The notes below the pieces were generated by a model. It was not told where the DNA came from. It ran no database searches and was given only the letters and a program-made list of their open reading frames with translations. Made by a program: the position numbers and the translations under genes. DNA of 64,000 nucleotides from Streptomyces sp. MMG1121 (GTDB taxonomy: Bacteria; Actinomycetota; Actinomycetes; Streptomycetales; Streptomycetaceae). The DNA lies in NCBI RefSeq assembly GCF_001280015.1, contig NZ_LGDV01000013.1, positions 62,001 through 126,000 on the forward strand, read 5' to 3'. Every line of letters starts with the position of its first letter. Positions within the stretch are counted from its first letter, which is position 1. Below, piece after piece: positions 8,329 through 16,662 of this stretch.

Positions 8329-11300
8329 TCACTTCATCGTCAGGAACCGCTGCGCCAGCGAGCCCAGCACCACCGCCAGCAGCGGCAGCGCGAACCAGAA
8401 CGCGCCCTGGAGCAGGCGCAGTCGGCGCACGCCGGGCCGGACCGCGACCCGGACCACCTCCCGGGCGGCCAGCAGCAGGATCAGTACGACGGCGGCCAGC
8501 GCGCCGACCACCGACCACGGGGTCCAGGTCACCAGCGGCCCGATCGGCCCCGGATCCGGCTTCGGCACCGCGCCCGCCGGCCGCTCGCGCAGCGCGTACA
8601 CGGTGACGTCGTCGTTGACGAGGGCCTTCGACACATCCTGCCGGTCGTCCAGGTTCCCGATCAGCCGGTGCTCCCAGGTCGCTGAGTAGCCCGCGTCCAG
8701 CTGCAGATACGTCACCTGACTGCGGTTGACCATCAGATACGAGTTCGGACCGGCGTCCTTCAACGCCTTGACCAGGCCCGACACCAGCACCGGGTCGGTC
8801 GGCGCCAGGGTCGGCACATAGTCCACCCGCTCCATGTCCTTCGCGCCCCACGGCAGCGCCGGGGTCACGTCGTTGACCGGGTCCTGGGTCAGCCACAGCA
8901 GCCGTACCGTCGGCTTGTCGTGGGCGTAGACCCAGTTCATGGCCGCGACCTCGCCGGGCCGGGTCCGCTCGAACGGCTCGTTGCCCCAGCGGGCCACCAG
9001 GAAGCCGCCCATCAGCAGCAGCCCGGCGAGCAGCGCGGCCAGCGGGGCGAGGCTCACCCGGTCCTGCTCGCGCTCCTTCGCGGTGACGCCGGTGCGCGGG
9101 AAGAGGGCCAGCCCACCGAGCAGGGCCGCGCCCGGCACCGCGAACATGAAGACGCGCAGCGCCATCTCACCGCCGTACGACTGCATGCCGAAGCCGAGGA
9201 ACGGTACGAAGGTCAGCACCAGCAGCGAGCGTTCGCGGTAGCGGTGCAAGCGCCGGCGCCACCAGCCCCAGCAGGCGAACGCCAGCACCGAGCCGGCCAG
9301 CAGCACCCGGGTGTACAGCACCAGCTTGTGGGTCGAACTGCCGCCCTGGATCCGGCCGGAGACGGAGGTCGAGACGTTGCTGCCGACCCCGCCCACCCCG
9401 CCGAACAGATCGTTGAAATGCCCTGACCAGTACGGTTCGGCCATGAAGCCGACCCACACCGCGACCACCACCGCGAACAGCAGGGGCAGTCCGCGCAGTT
9501 CGGACCTGCCGAACAGGACCAGGGCCGTGAGCACGCCGAGCATGATGAACGGGGTGAGCTGGTGCGCGGGCACGCTCGCCGCGTACAGGCCGATCAACAC
9601 CAGGAGCAGGACGCACCGTTGACGCCGGTCGACCGGCTCCACCTCCGCCTCGCCCGGACGCAACCTCGTCCAGATCACGCGCTGCGGGCGGAACCACACC
9701 AGCAGGATCGCCACGAACATCAGGTACAGCAGATACGTGAACCCCTGCGGGGAGAAGTAGTCCTGGCCGACCCAGCCGCACAGCACGAAGAGCCAGACGC
9801 CGGTCCACTTCGCCCGCCAGCTCGCCCGCAGCGACCGGGTGAGCAGGAACATCGGGGCCAGATAGGCGAGTTGGACGGCAGTGGGCCACCAGCGGATGAC
9901 CTCGGTGAAGTCGGTGACCCCGCAGGCCCGGCCGACGAACGCGGCCACCGCGAAGAATCCCGGCCAGCTCCAGCGGGCGTCCAGGTCCGGTACGGCGGAG
10001 CCGGTGCGGTCGATGTAGTCGACGAAGCCGAGATGCTGCCAGGCCGTCGGGAACCGCGGTTCGCTCTCGATCACCGCGGGCAGCGCGTGCAGCGACACCA
10101 CCGTCGCCACGAGCGTGAGCAGCAGCAGCGCCCGGTGCTCCCGGCGCAGCCACAGCAGTGCGGCGAAGACCGTGACCAGCAGTCCCGCCCCGGCCAGGGT
10201 CGGCAGCGGCAGCACCGAGACCAGCCCGAGACCGCCCATCCGGTCCAGATCGGCCTCGCCGAGCCGCAGCGCGGGCACCCAGTACAGCAGCAGCGCGGCG
10301 ATCAGCAGACAGCCGAGGACGACACCGGAGCGGGTGGGCGGCAGCCGTCTGCGCGGTGGTTCCCCGGGCACGGCTTCGTCCCGTACGGTCGTGTCGGCGG
10401 CGGCTCGCGGCGAGGGTGCGCCGGTCCGGGCGGGGGACGCGTCCAGCTCCTGGGCCGTGAACGGCGCGTCCACTTCCGCCGCCGCCTCCCGCTCCGCCAC
10501 CGGGGGCCCCGGCGGCGGTGGCGGCGTGCCGGCGGGCGGGGTGCCCGGTCCCGGACGGACGTCCGGGCGGCGCTCCGCATGGTCGAAGTCGACGTGGATG
10601 CCGAGGGCCAGGGTGTCGGTGTCCGGCGCCCAGGCCGGGCCGGGCCGGCGCGCCTTGACCGAGGCGACCGGGACCTCGCGCGCGCCCAGGTCGGCGAGGT
10701 CTCCGTCGGGTGCCGTCGCGGTGGGCACGGCGGCGGGCGCGGTCCGGATCGTCCGCCAGAGCCTCGGGGCGGCGATCGCCGCGACCACCGCGAGGCTGCC
10801 GGCCTCGGCGACACCCGCGCCGGTCAGCCCCATCCGGGGCAGCAGAAGCAGGGTCGAACCCAGCACCAGCACGCACAACAGGCCCTGGAACACGGCGAGT
10901 CCGCCGGTCCGGCTGCGCGCCCGCAGCACCGCGAAGTACGTCTCGATCACGACCCGGAGCACCGAGCCGAGCGCGAGCCAGCGCAGCAGCGGGGTCGCCG
11001 CGTGCGCGTAGCCCGCGCCGAACACGCCGAGGATCCAGGGCGCGCCGATGATCAGCAGGGCCGCGATCGGCAGCATGATCCGGGCCATCCGCTTGAGCGC
11101 GGCACGGGTGTTGACGGCCAGGCGGTCCGGGTCGTGCGAGCCCTCGACCGTGAGGGACGCGCCCATGTTGATGGCGAGGAGGTCGGTCGTACCGCCGATG
11201 GTGGTGGCGATGTAGAAGTACGCGTTCTCCGCGGAGCTGACCTGGGAGGCGACGATCACCGGCACCAGATAGATCACCGCGAGGGAGAACAGCGAGCCGG

Positions 11301-12078
11301 TGTAGTCCCCGGCCAGGAACCTCCCGACCTGCCGCAGCGTCGGCGGGGTGGCGCGGCCCTCGGTCGCCTCGACGTGCCGGGGCACCAGCCGCCGGAACAC
11401 CAGCCAGCCCAGCGGCACCACCGAGGTGGCGATCGCGGCCACCCAGGAGACGAAGACGCCCATGGTGGGGATGGCGACGGCGAACGCGGCGAGCAGGGCC
11501 AGCTTCACCGCCGAGAACACGGTGTTGCCGACCGGTACCCAGGTCGCGCTGCGCAGCCCGGTCAGCACACCGTCCTGGAGGGTGAGCAGATTCCAGGCCA
11601 TGACGGCCACGATGAAGCCGAGCCCGTTGAACGTCCCGTGCAGGAAGCGGTACGACGGACCCCACGCGTCCAGGGTCAGCAGGAACACCCCGGCGGCCAC
11701 CGCCACCACCAGGGAACTGCCCGCGTAGGTTCGGAAGATGAGCCTGCCGGTGCGCCGCCCGGCGACCGGGATGAAGCGGGCCAGCGCCCCGGTGAGCGTG
11801 ACCGCGGTGAGCCCGGCGAGGAACTTCATCGCGGCGATGGCGGCCGAACCCTGCCCGACCGCCGACTCGGAGTAGTAGCGTGCCGCGGCCAGCCAGAAGC
11901 CGAGCCCGAGAACGGCGGAGATGCCGGTGTTGAGCATCAGCGCGTAGGCGTTGCGGAACAGCGGGCTGCCGCCGCCCGGTGAGCGGCCCGTCCCGGGCAG
12001 CCGGAGGCGGCGCCCGGACGTGCCGGGCGCCTCGGTGCCGGTCGTCGCGGCCTCGGTGGTGGTGGTCGTGTCAGACAC
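8329..12078 (-). CDS. Fused MVF-type polysaccharide flippase and polytopic GT-C/polymerase-like membrane protein
   Basis: A 1249-residue double membrane protein. Residues about 40-445 form a Wzx-like multi-helix flippase of the MATE/MVF superfamily (LNTGISAVLGLGFWLAAARYY, then about 12 hydrophobic segments). Residues about 446-582 are a Pro/Ala-rich polar linker. Residues about 583-1249 form a second polytopic domain with large extracytoplasmic loops, resembling GT-C glycosyltransferases or Wzy-like polymerases (motifs WSWPGFF, YFSPQGFTYLLY, AHQLTPFIML). The GTG start overlaps the deacetylase stop in GTGTCTGA, implying translational coupling. The single continuous frame makes the fusion real in this sequence. 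It probably exports and elongates a lipid-linked glycan. The second domain's family is inferred from topology only. Confidence 0.8.
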   Translation of the reverse strand: MSDTTTTTEAATTGTEAPGTSGRRLRLPGTGRSPGGGSPLFRNAYALMLNTGISAVLGLGFWLAAARYYSESAVGQGSAAIAAMKFLAGLTAVTLTGALARFIPVAGRRTGRLIFRTYAGSSLVVAVAAGVFLLTLDAWGPSYRFLHGTFNGLGFIVAVMAWNLLTLQDGVLTGLRSATWVPVGNTVFSAVKLALLAAFAVAIPTMGVFVSWVAAIATSVVPLGWLVFRRLVPRHVEATEGRATPPTLRQVGRFLAGDYTGSLFSLAVIYLVPVIVASQVSSAENAYFYIATTIGGTTDLLAINMGASLTVEGSHDPDRLAVNTRAALKRMARIMLPIAALLIIGAPWILGVFGAGYAHAATPLLRWLALGSVLRVVIETYFAVLRARSRTGGLAVFQGLLCVLVLGSTLLLLPRMGLTGAGVAEAGSLAVVAAIAAPRLWRTIRTAPAAVPTATAPDGDLADLGAREVPVASVKARRPGPAWAPDTDTLALGIHVDFDHAERRPDVRPGPGTPPAGTPPPPPGPPVAEREAAAEVDAPFTAQELDASPARTGAPSPRAAADTTVRDEAVPGEPPRRRLPPTRSGVVLGCLLIAALLLYWVPALRLGEADLDRMGGLGLVSVLPLPTLAGAGLLVTVFAALLWLRREHRALLLLTLVATVVSLHALPAVIESEPRFPTAWQHLGFVDYIDRTGSAVPDLDARWSWPGFFAVAAFVGRACGVTDFTEVIRWWPTAVQLAYLAPMFLLTRSLRASWRAKWTGVWLFVLCGWVGQDYFSPQGFTYLLYLMFVAILLVWFRPQRVIWTRLRPGEAEVEPVDRRQRCVLLLVLIGLYAASVPAHQLTPFIMLGVLTALVLFGRSELRGLPLLFAVVVAVWVGFMAEPYWSGHFNDLFGGVGGVGSNVSTSVSGRIQGGSSTHKLVLYTRVLLAGSVLAFACWGWWRRRLHRYRERSLLVLTFVPFLGFGMQSYGGEMALRVFMFAVPGAALLGGLALFPRTGVTAKEREQDRVSLAPLAALLAGLLLMGGFLVARWGNEPFERTRPGEVAAMNWVYAHDKPTVRLLWLTQDPVNDVTPALPWGAKDMERVDYVPTLAPTDPVLVSGLVKALKDAGPNSYLMVNRSQVTYLQLDAGYSATWEHRLIGNLDDRQDVSKALVNDDVTVYALRERPAGAVPKPDPGPIGPLVTWTPWSVVGALAAVVLILLLAAREVVRVAVRPGVRRLRLLQGAFWFALPLLAVVLGSLAQRFLTMK

Positions 12079-12898
12079 GGGAACGGATGGCCTTCCGGCG
12101 GATCTGGCGGATCTGGCGGACTGGGCGGATCTGGCGGGCTCTGCGGACGAGGGCGTACCCCTTGGTGAGGGCGCGGTCCTTGGCGAAGGCGCGGGCGAGG
12201 GCGCGGCCCTGGAGCAACCGCTCGAACTCCTCGACGCCGGTGGCGCGCCGGACCGTGACCCGCTCCAGCGCGTACGGCCCCTGGCGGCGGCGGGCGAGCG
12301 CGTTGCCGACGGCGAGTGCCTGGGCGTAGCCGCTCGCGCGCACCGCTCGGCGGACCCGGAGGCTGGAGTAGCCGTACGGGTAGGCGAACGACAGCGGCCG
12401 GGCGCCGAGTTCGTCGCCGACGATCTCGGTGCAGCGGTCCAGCTCACCGCGCAGCTCCTCGTCGCCGAGCTGGTCGAGCTGCGGGTGGGTGTGGCTGTGG
12501 CCGCCGATCTCGACGCCGGCGGCGGCCAGTTCGCGCACCTGGCGCCAGTCGAGCATGGTGTCGAGGCCGCCCCCGGTGTCGTACGTTCCCCTGAGCCAGC
12601 CGGTGGAGACGAACAGCGTGGCCGGGAAGGCGTGCTTGGCGAGCACGGGCAGCGCGTGCCGGTGCACGCCCTCGTAACCGTCGTCGAAGGTGATCAGTAC
12701 CGGCCGGGCGGGCAGCGGGCGGCCGGTGCGCCAGCGGGCCGCGAGGTCGGCGGTGGTGACCGGGGTCAGGCCGAGGTCGCCGATGAGCGCCATCTGTTCG
12801 GCGAACGCCTCCGGCGCGACCGACAGGGCGCGGGTGGCGTCGTTGGGGGAGGCGGCGACGGAGTGGTACATGAGGATGGGCACGGGCAGGTCACTCAT
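12071..12898 (-). CDS. Polysaccharide deacetylase (CE4 / NodB homology domain)
   Basis: A 275-residue carbohydrate esterase that removes N- or O-acetyl groups from a polymer. NodB motif 1 TFDDGY (residues 70-75) carries the catalytic base Asp and metal Asp. Motif 2 HSHTH (134-138) supplies the two zinc His, and SFAYPYGYSS provides motif 3. There is no signal peptide, so it acts in the cytoplasm or is exported otherwise. The C-terminal tail is very basic and repetitive (RQIRPVRQIRQIRR), encoded by 9-bp DNA repeats. It overlaps both neighbours by 8 nt (ATGAGTGA upstream, GTGTCTGA downstream), so it is a tightly coupled member of the glycan operon. Confidence 0.9.
   Translation of the reverse strand: MSDLPVPILMYHSVAASPNDATRALSVAPEAFAEQMALIGDLGLTPVTTADLAARWRTGRPLPARPVLITFDDGYEGVHRHALPVLAKHAFPATLFVSTGWLRGTYDTGGGLDTMLDWRQVRELAAAGVEIGGHSHTHPQLDQLGDEELRGELDRCTEIVGDELGARPLSFAYPYGYSSLRVRRAVRASGYAQALAVGNALARRRQGPYALERVTVRRATGVEEFERLLQGRALARAFAKDRALTKGYALVRRARQIRPVRQIRQIRRKAIRSRV
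12097..12150. repeat. 9-bp tandem repeat encoding the deacetylase tail
   Basis: Six 9-nt units with consensus GGCGGATCT lie in register; three are identical, two differ at several positions and the last is degenerate. They encode the RQI/RPV/RQI/RQI basic tail of the CE4 protein. Such a slippage-prone array is expected to vary in copy number between strains without changing frame. Confidence 0.8.
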
Positions 12899-13919
12899 GG
12901 GTGCCCTCCTGGGTCTCCTGGTCCGGCCGAACGCCCTCCTGGTTCTCCCGGATCGGCCCTGCCGTGAACGTCGTCCCGTTCCGCCGTGCCCGCAGGCTGC
13001 CCACCGCGTAGCCGCCGGCGGCGCTCAGCACCCCCGCGACGATGGCGCCCGCGCGGCCCGCGCCGCCCGGCCGCGCCAGCAGGGCGTCCCGCAGGCCACG
13101 AGCGACCCCGGCGGGCAACACCCTGGTGGTGTACCGGCGTTCGGACTCCAGCCCCTTGCCCGCGCCGACGCTCCGCGCGACCAGCGCCTTGGACAGTCCC
13201 TCGGCGTAGGCGCGGGTGCGGAAGTAGGCGAAGTGCTCGCGGGGTGCGGGCACCCGGTGGTGGATCACCGCCCGGTCGTCGATGAGCAGGACGGCGTCGG
13301 GGCGGGCGCGGGTGAGGCGGATGCACAGCTCCGTCTCCTCGCAGCCCAGCGGGCGGCGGTCGCCGTCGCGGCCGATGCCGGTGGCGAAGCCGCCCGCCGC
13401 GTCGAACGCCGTACGCCGGAACGAAGCGTTTCCGCCGAGCACATTGCGGACGTGGACCCGGCCCGGCGGCAGCCCCTTGTAGGTGCAGCCCACCACCCAG
13501 TCGAACTCCTCCGGGAACCAGGCCGGACGCCGGCCCGACGCCCAGACCGGCACCGTACGGCCGCCGACCGCCATGACGCGCGGGTCGGCGTAGGGCTCGG
13601 CGAAGCGGCGCAGCCAGTCGCGTTCGGCCACGGCGTCGTCGTCCAGGAAGGCGATCACGTCGCCGTGGGAGGCGGCGATGCCGGTGTTGCGGCCGGCGGA
13701 CAGGCCGCGCGGGCCCGCGTTGGGCAGCACCCGGATGCCCTCGGTCTCCTTGTACTCGCGGGCCAGCCGGTCCTTCAGGACCGGGTTGTGGTCCACGACC
13801 AGGAGCGTCTCCAGCGCCGGATACGACTGCGCGCGCACCGAGGAGACCGCCGCGAGGATGTCCTCCCAGCGGTCCTCGGTGTACACGCAGATCACGACGG
13901 AGATGCCGGGATCTCTCAA
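12891..13919 (-). CDS. Glycosyltransferase family 2 (rhamnosyl/galactofuranosyl-type fold)
   Basis: A 342-residue GT-A enzyme. ISVVICVYTEDRW opens the nucleotide-sugar fold, GLSAGRNTGI follows, and FLDDDA (Asp93-95) is the metal-binding DxD. GCEETELCIRL contains the ED-type catalytic acidic motif. A C-terminal hydrophobic stretch (AGAIVAGVLSAAGGYAVG) may bind the membrane. The start is a TTG that overlaps the upstream stop as TTGA, with GGGGAG about 9 nt before it. The 3' end overlaps the deacetylase start. It probably adds one sugar to the lipid-linked repeat made by this cluster; donor and acceptor are unknown. Confidence 0.88.
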   Translation of the reverse strand: MRDPGISVVICVYTEDRWEDILAAVSSVRAQSYPALETLLVVDHNPVLKDRLAREYKETEGIRVLPNAGPRGLSAGRNTGIAASHGDVIAFLDDDAVAERDWLRRFAEPYADPRVMAVGGRTVPVWASGRRPAWFPEEFDWVVGCTYKGLPPGRVHVRNVLGGNASFRRTAFDAAGGFATGIGRDGDRRPLGCEETELCIRLTRARPDAVLLIDDRAVIHHRVPAPREHFAYFRTRAYAEGLSKALVARSVGAGKGLESERRYTTRVLPAGVARGLRDALLARPGGAGRAGAIVAGVLSAAGGYAVGSLRARRNGTTFTAGPIRENQEGVRPDQETQEGTHE

Positions 13920-14737
13920 GACACCTCTCCCCGGACCGCGTCGAGCATCGGCGAGGGGTGCTCCAACCGGCGCAGCTCACGCCGGTTGGAGCGCTCCTCG
14001 AGGATGACCTTGAGCACCCGGAACCCGTCGCGCACGGCGCGCAGATTGCTGGTGCCGTGGATGCGGAGGTACTCGTGGCTCGGGATCTCCTGCACCTTCA
14101 GTCCCGCCTTGACCACTCTGATGTTCATCAGCGTCTCGACCTCGAAGCCGGTGCAGTCGAGGTCGATCTTGTCGAGGCAGTGCCGCCAGAAGGCGTTGTA
14201 GCCGTAGCACAGGTCGGTGTACCGGGCGCCGAACTTGCGGTTGACGACCGTGCACAGCGCCCAGTTGCCGAGCTTGCGGACGAAGGTCATGTCGTCGGTG
14301 CCGCCGCCGTTGGCGAAGCGGGAGCCCTTGGCGAAGTCGGCGCCGGAGACGAGGGCGGAGACGTAGCTGACGATCTCGCCGCCGTCGGCCGAGCCGTCCG
14401 CGTCGACCATCACGATGATGTCGCCGCGGCACGCCTCGAACCCGGTGATCAGGGCATCCCCTTTGCCCTTGCCGCGCTGTTCGACGACGCGGACGTCCGG
14501 CCACAGCGACCGGGCCACGTCGACGGTGTCGTCGGTGGAATTGCCGTCCACCAGAACGACTTCGTGTATCCAGTCCGGAAGGGTCTTGAAGACGTAGGGC
14601 AGATTCTCCGCCTCATTCATCGCGGGAATCACCACGCTCACCGGCGGAGTGATCGCCAGGTGAGAGGAGATGGGCCGGTAGTGCGTGGAGATCAAAGGAT
14701 CCCGCCCGGAACTCGGCGGGCGCAGAACAGAACTCAT
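13916..14737 (-). CDS. Glycosyltransferase family 2 (polyprenyl-phosphate sugar transferase-like)
   Basis: A 273-residue GT2 protein of the DPM1/UDP-glucose type: VSVVIPAMNEAENLPYV, VVLVDGNSTDDTVDVAR, VMVDADGSADGGE (DxD at 112-114) and GSRFANGGGTDDM. Enzymes of this kind transfer a sugar to polyprenyl phosphate or begin chain assembly at the inner face of the membrane. No transmembrane tail is present. The ATG is preceded by GAGGGA. It is the first gene of the tightly overlapping run 14737 to 8329 (4-8 nt overlaps), so it probably sets the level of the whole glycan operon. Confidence 0.88.
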   Translation of the reverse strand: MSSVLRPPSSGRDPLISTHYRPISSHLAITPPVSVVIPAMNEAENLPYVFKTLPDWIHEVVLVDGNSTDDTVDVARSLWPDVRVVEQRGKGKGDALITGFEACRGDIIVMVDADGSADGGEIVSYVSALVSGADFAKGSRFANGGGTDDMTFVRKLGNWALCTVVNRKFGARYTDLCYGYNAFWRHCLDKIDLDCTGFEVETLMNIRVVKAGLKVQEIPSHEYLRIHGTSNLRAVRDGFRVLKVILEERSNRRELRRLEHPSPMLDAVRGEVS

Positions 14738-15137
14738 GAGTCTTTTTCCCTCTCGTCCGGTGGACCGCCCACCCCCGGGCGGCCCGGCTCTGTGTCCGGT
14801 TCGAAAGGGGGGTTCTCATCTTCGGCACGGTGCGTCGATCGGTGCATTGATCTCCGTGCACGCCGATGAGCTGGCAAAGCTGGCCGGTCCGCCGGAGGAA
14901 AACGGCAGCCGGTCGCGCGGCACGGCTCGGTCACGCGTGTGGTCACCGAGCACGGCACCCCCCTACCGCGCCCCGCGCCGGTGACGCCGTGGCCCTGAGC
15001 CCTCCCCTGGAGCCGTGTGCCGACGTGCCGGTGCGGGTGAGATGTACGACGGTATTGACGATTGAACCCGAAAGGCAAGACCTGGAAGGCTGCCTCACGT
15101 TTTTGTTGGTTTGGCCGTTACACAACTTTGGCCTGTG
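14738..15137. other. 400-bp intergenic region upstream of the glycan operon
   Basis: No convincing gene is seen. Short reading frames here show poor codon bias and no ribosome-binding sites. The part near 15094-15170 is clearly AT-richer than its surroundings and contains two copies of TTTGGCC, so it probably carries the promoter of the leftward glycan operon and/or the termination region of the small membrane-protein gene. No riboswitch is recognised. Confidence 0.45.
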
Positions 15138-15575
15138 TTACTCACTCTTTTGTTCGTTCCTCGAACGGGCTTTTTCCCGGGCGAGAATCGACAGGAGCAA
15201 CAACAGGCTCAGTGCGCTCACGGCGATCAATCCGCCGCGGACGGACCAGCGATGCACGGCCAGCATTCCCTGGGCGACCAGCATGTCGAGGACGACCGCG
15301 CCCGCAAGTGCGGTCAGCGCCCGGCCGAACGGATCCAGCCCGCGCAGTGCCGTGGCGAGTGCCGCGGCCGGTGCGGCGAGCAGGAAGAACAATGTGCTCG
15401 GACCGCGCAGCGGTGAAGCGGAGTTGACGAGGGCGAGCACCGCGCCGGCCGCCGCGATGGCGGTCGCGGCCCCCGCGAGCAGCGGCGACAGGTCCCTCCC
15501 CGAACCTGACCGTGCCCCTTCGGGATCCTCGGTGACGCCGTCCGATGAACGTGACTTGATGCGTAAGGTCTGCAT
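15138..15575 (-). CDS. Small four-helix integral membrane protein of unknown function
   Basis: A 145-residue protein with a polar N-terminus (about 30 residues) followed by four hydrophobic segments (LLAGAATAIAAAGAVLALV, STLFFLLAAPAAALATAL, ALTALAGAVVLDMLVAQGML, GLIAVSALSLLLLLSIL) and a basic tail. The segment spacing is typical of a compact membrane protein; no enzymatic motif is seen. It lies in the same direction as the glycan operon but 400 bp upstream, so it may be a separate transcript. A role in glycan export is only suggested by position. Confidence 0.7.
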   Translation of the reverse strand: MQTLRIKSRSSDGVTEDPEGARSGSGRDLSPLLAGAATAIAAAGAVLALVNSASPLRGPSTLFFLLAAPAAALATALRGLDPFGRALTALAGAVVLDMLVAQGMLAVHRWSVRGGLIAVSALSLLLLLSILAREKARSRNEQKSE

Positions 15576-15717
15576 TGGCGACTTTGCCCCCCGATTCGAC
15601 CCCGACGCGCGGGATGTCGGGCTTCAATGTGGCGCAGGCCCCGGCGGGGCGTCAAGACGGCGGCCCATGCCCGAGTTGACCCACGGTCGACATATCTGAC
15701 ATGCACACGCAAGACGT

Positions 15718-15840
15718 GAAGTGGTGAACTTCTTCGGCGGATCTTGTTCAGGCTTCAAAAGTCTTGGCATGAACACTTCCGATCAACGCGCGTAGCGGCT
15801 ACCACAGTTGTGGGCAGAGATCCTGCTATAGGGAGGCACC
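15718..15840 (+). promoter_or_regulatory. Leader region of the GDSL lipase with palindromes
   Basis: GAAGTGGTGAACTTC at about 15719-15733 is an imperfect dyad. CCACAGTTGTGG at about 15801-15812 is a near-perfect palindrome. TAGGGAGG gives a good ribosome-binding site just before ATG 15841. The block around TGGCATGAACACTTC looks like leader sequences I remember upstream of other Streptomyces secreted-protein genes, which would suggest common regulation; this could not be checked. Confidence 0.4.
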
Positions 15841-16644
15841 ATGAGTCGTTTCAGACTTACCGGATATGTGACCTCACTCCTCCTCGCCGCCGGCCTCGCA
15901 CTCACCGGAGCCGCCGCGGCCCAGGCCTCGACAGCAGCGACCGGGGGTTACGTGGCGCTCGGCGACTCCTACTCCTCCGGAGTCGGCGCGGGCAGCTACA
16001 TCAGCTCCAGCGGCAGCTGTGACCGCAGCACCAACGCGTACCCCTACCTGTGGAACGCGGCCCACTCCCCGTCGTCGTTCGCCTTCAACGCCTGCTCGGG
16101 CGCCACGACGGACGACGTACTGTCGAACCAGCTGGGCTCGCTGAACTCGTCCACCTCACTGGTGTCCATCACGATCGGCGGCAACGACGCCGGGTTCTCC
16201 GACGTCATGACGACCTGTGTGCTGCAGTCCGACAGCGACTGCATCAGCCGGATCAACACCGCCAAGGCGTACGTCGACTCCACGCTCCCCGGCAAGCTCG
16301 ACAACGTCTACAACGCGATCAGCGCCAAGGCTCCCAACGCGCGTGTTGTGGTGATCAGCTACCCCCGCTTCTACCTGCTCGGACAGACCTGCCTCGGCCT
16401 CTCCGACACCAAACGGTCCGCGATCAACGGCGCCGCCGACTACATGGACGCCGCCATCCAGAAGCGTGCCGCGGCGCACGGCTTCGTCTTCGCCGACGTC
16501 CGCTCCGCCTTCTCCACCCACGAGATCTGCTCGAGCGACTCCTGGCTGCACAGCGTGAACTGGCTCGACATCAGCGAGTCGTACCACCCCACCGCGGCCG
16601 GCCACTCCGGCGGCTATCTGCCGGTGTTCACGAGCAACGCGTGA
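15841..16644 (+). CDS. Secreted SGNH/GDSL lipase
   Basis: A 267-residue exported ester hydrolase closely resembling the Streptomyces rimosus GDSL lipase and S. coelicolor SCO1725 as I remember them. The signal peptide ends near AQAS (residue 30). Block I GDSYSSG holds nucleophile Ser43, block III is TIGGNDAGF, and block V SYHPTAAGH supplies the catalytic His. Six cysteines in the mature part (GSCDRS, NACSGA, TTCVLQ, SDCISR, QTCLGL, HEICSS) probably form three disulfides as in known relatives. It acts outside the cell on acyl esters and is monocistronic. Confidence 0.93.
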   Translation: MSRFRLTGYVTSLLLAAGLALTGAAAAQASTAATGGYVALGDSYSSGVGAGSYISSSGSCDRSTNAYPYLWNAAHSPSSFAFNACSGATTDDVLSNQLGSLNSSTSLVSITIGGNDAGFSDVMTTCVLQSDSDCISRINTAKAYVDSTLPGKLDNVYNAISAKAPNARVVVISYPRFYLLGQTCLGLSDTKRSAINGAADYMDAAIQKRAAAHGFVFADVRSAFSTHEICSSDSWLHSVNWLDISESYHPTAAGHSGGYLPVFTSNA

Positions 16645-16662
16645 CCCCTACGGGCTCGCCCG

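Noticed and set aside
9562..11982. 806-codon frame antisense to the flippase fusion
   Set aside because: Low-complexity Arg/Gly/Gln/Glu translation, opposite to a membrane protein with clear helices.
14734..15078. 114-codon leftward frame in the glycan operon upstream region
   Set aside because: Arg/His/Gly/Pro-rich with no ribosome-binding site, running past the GT2 start; most likely non-coding.
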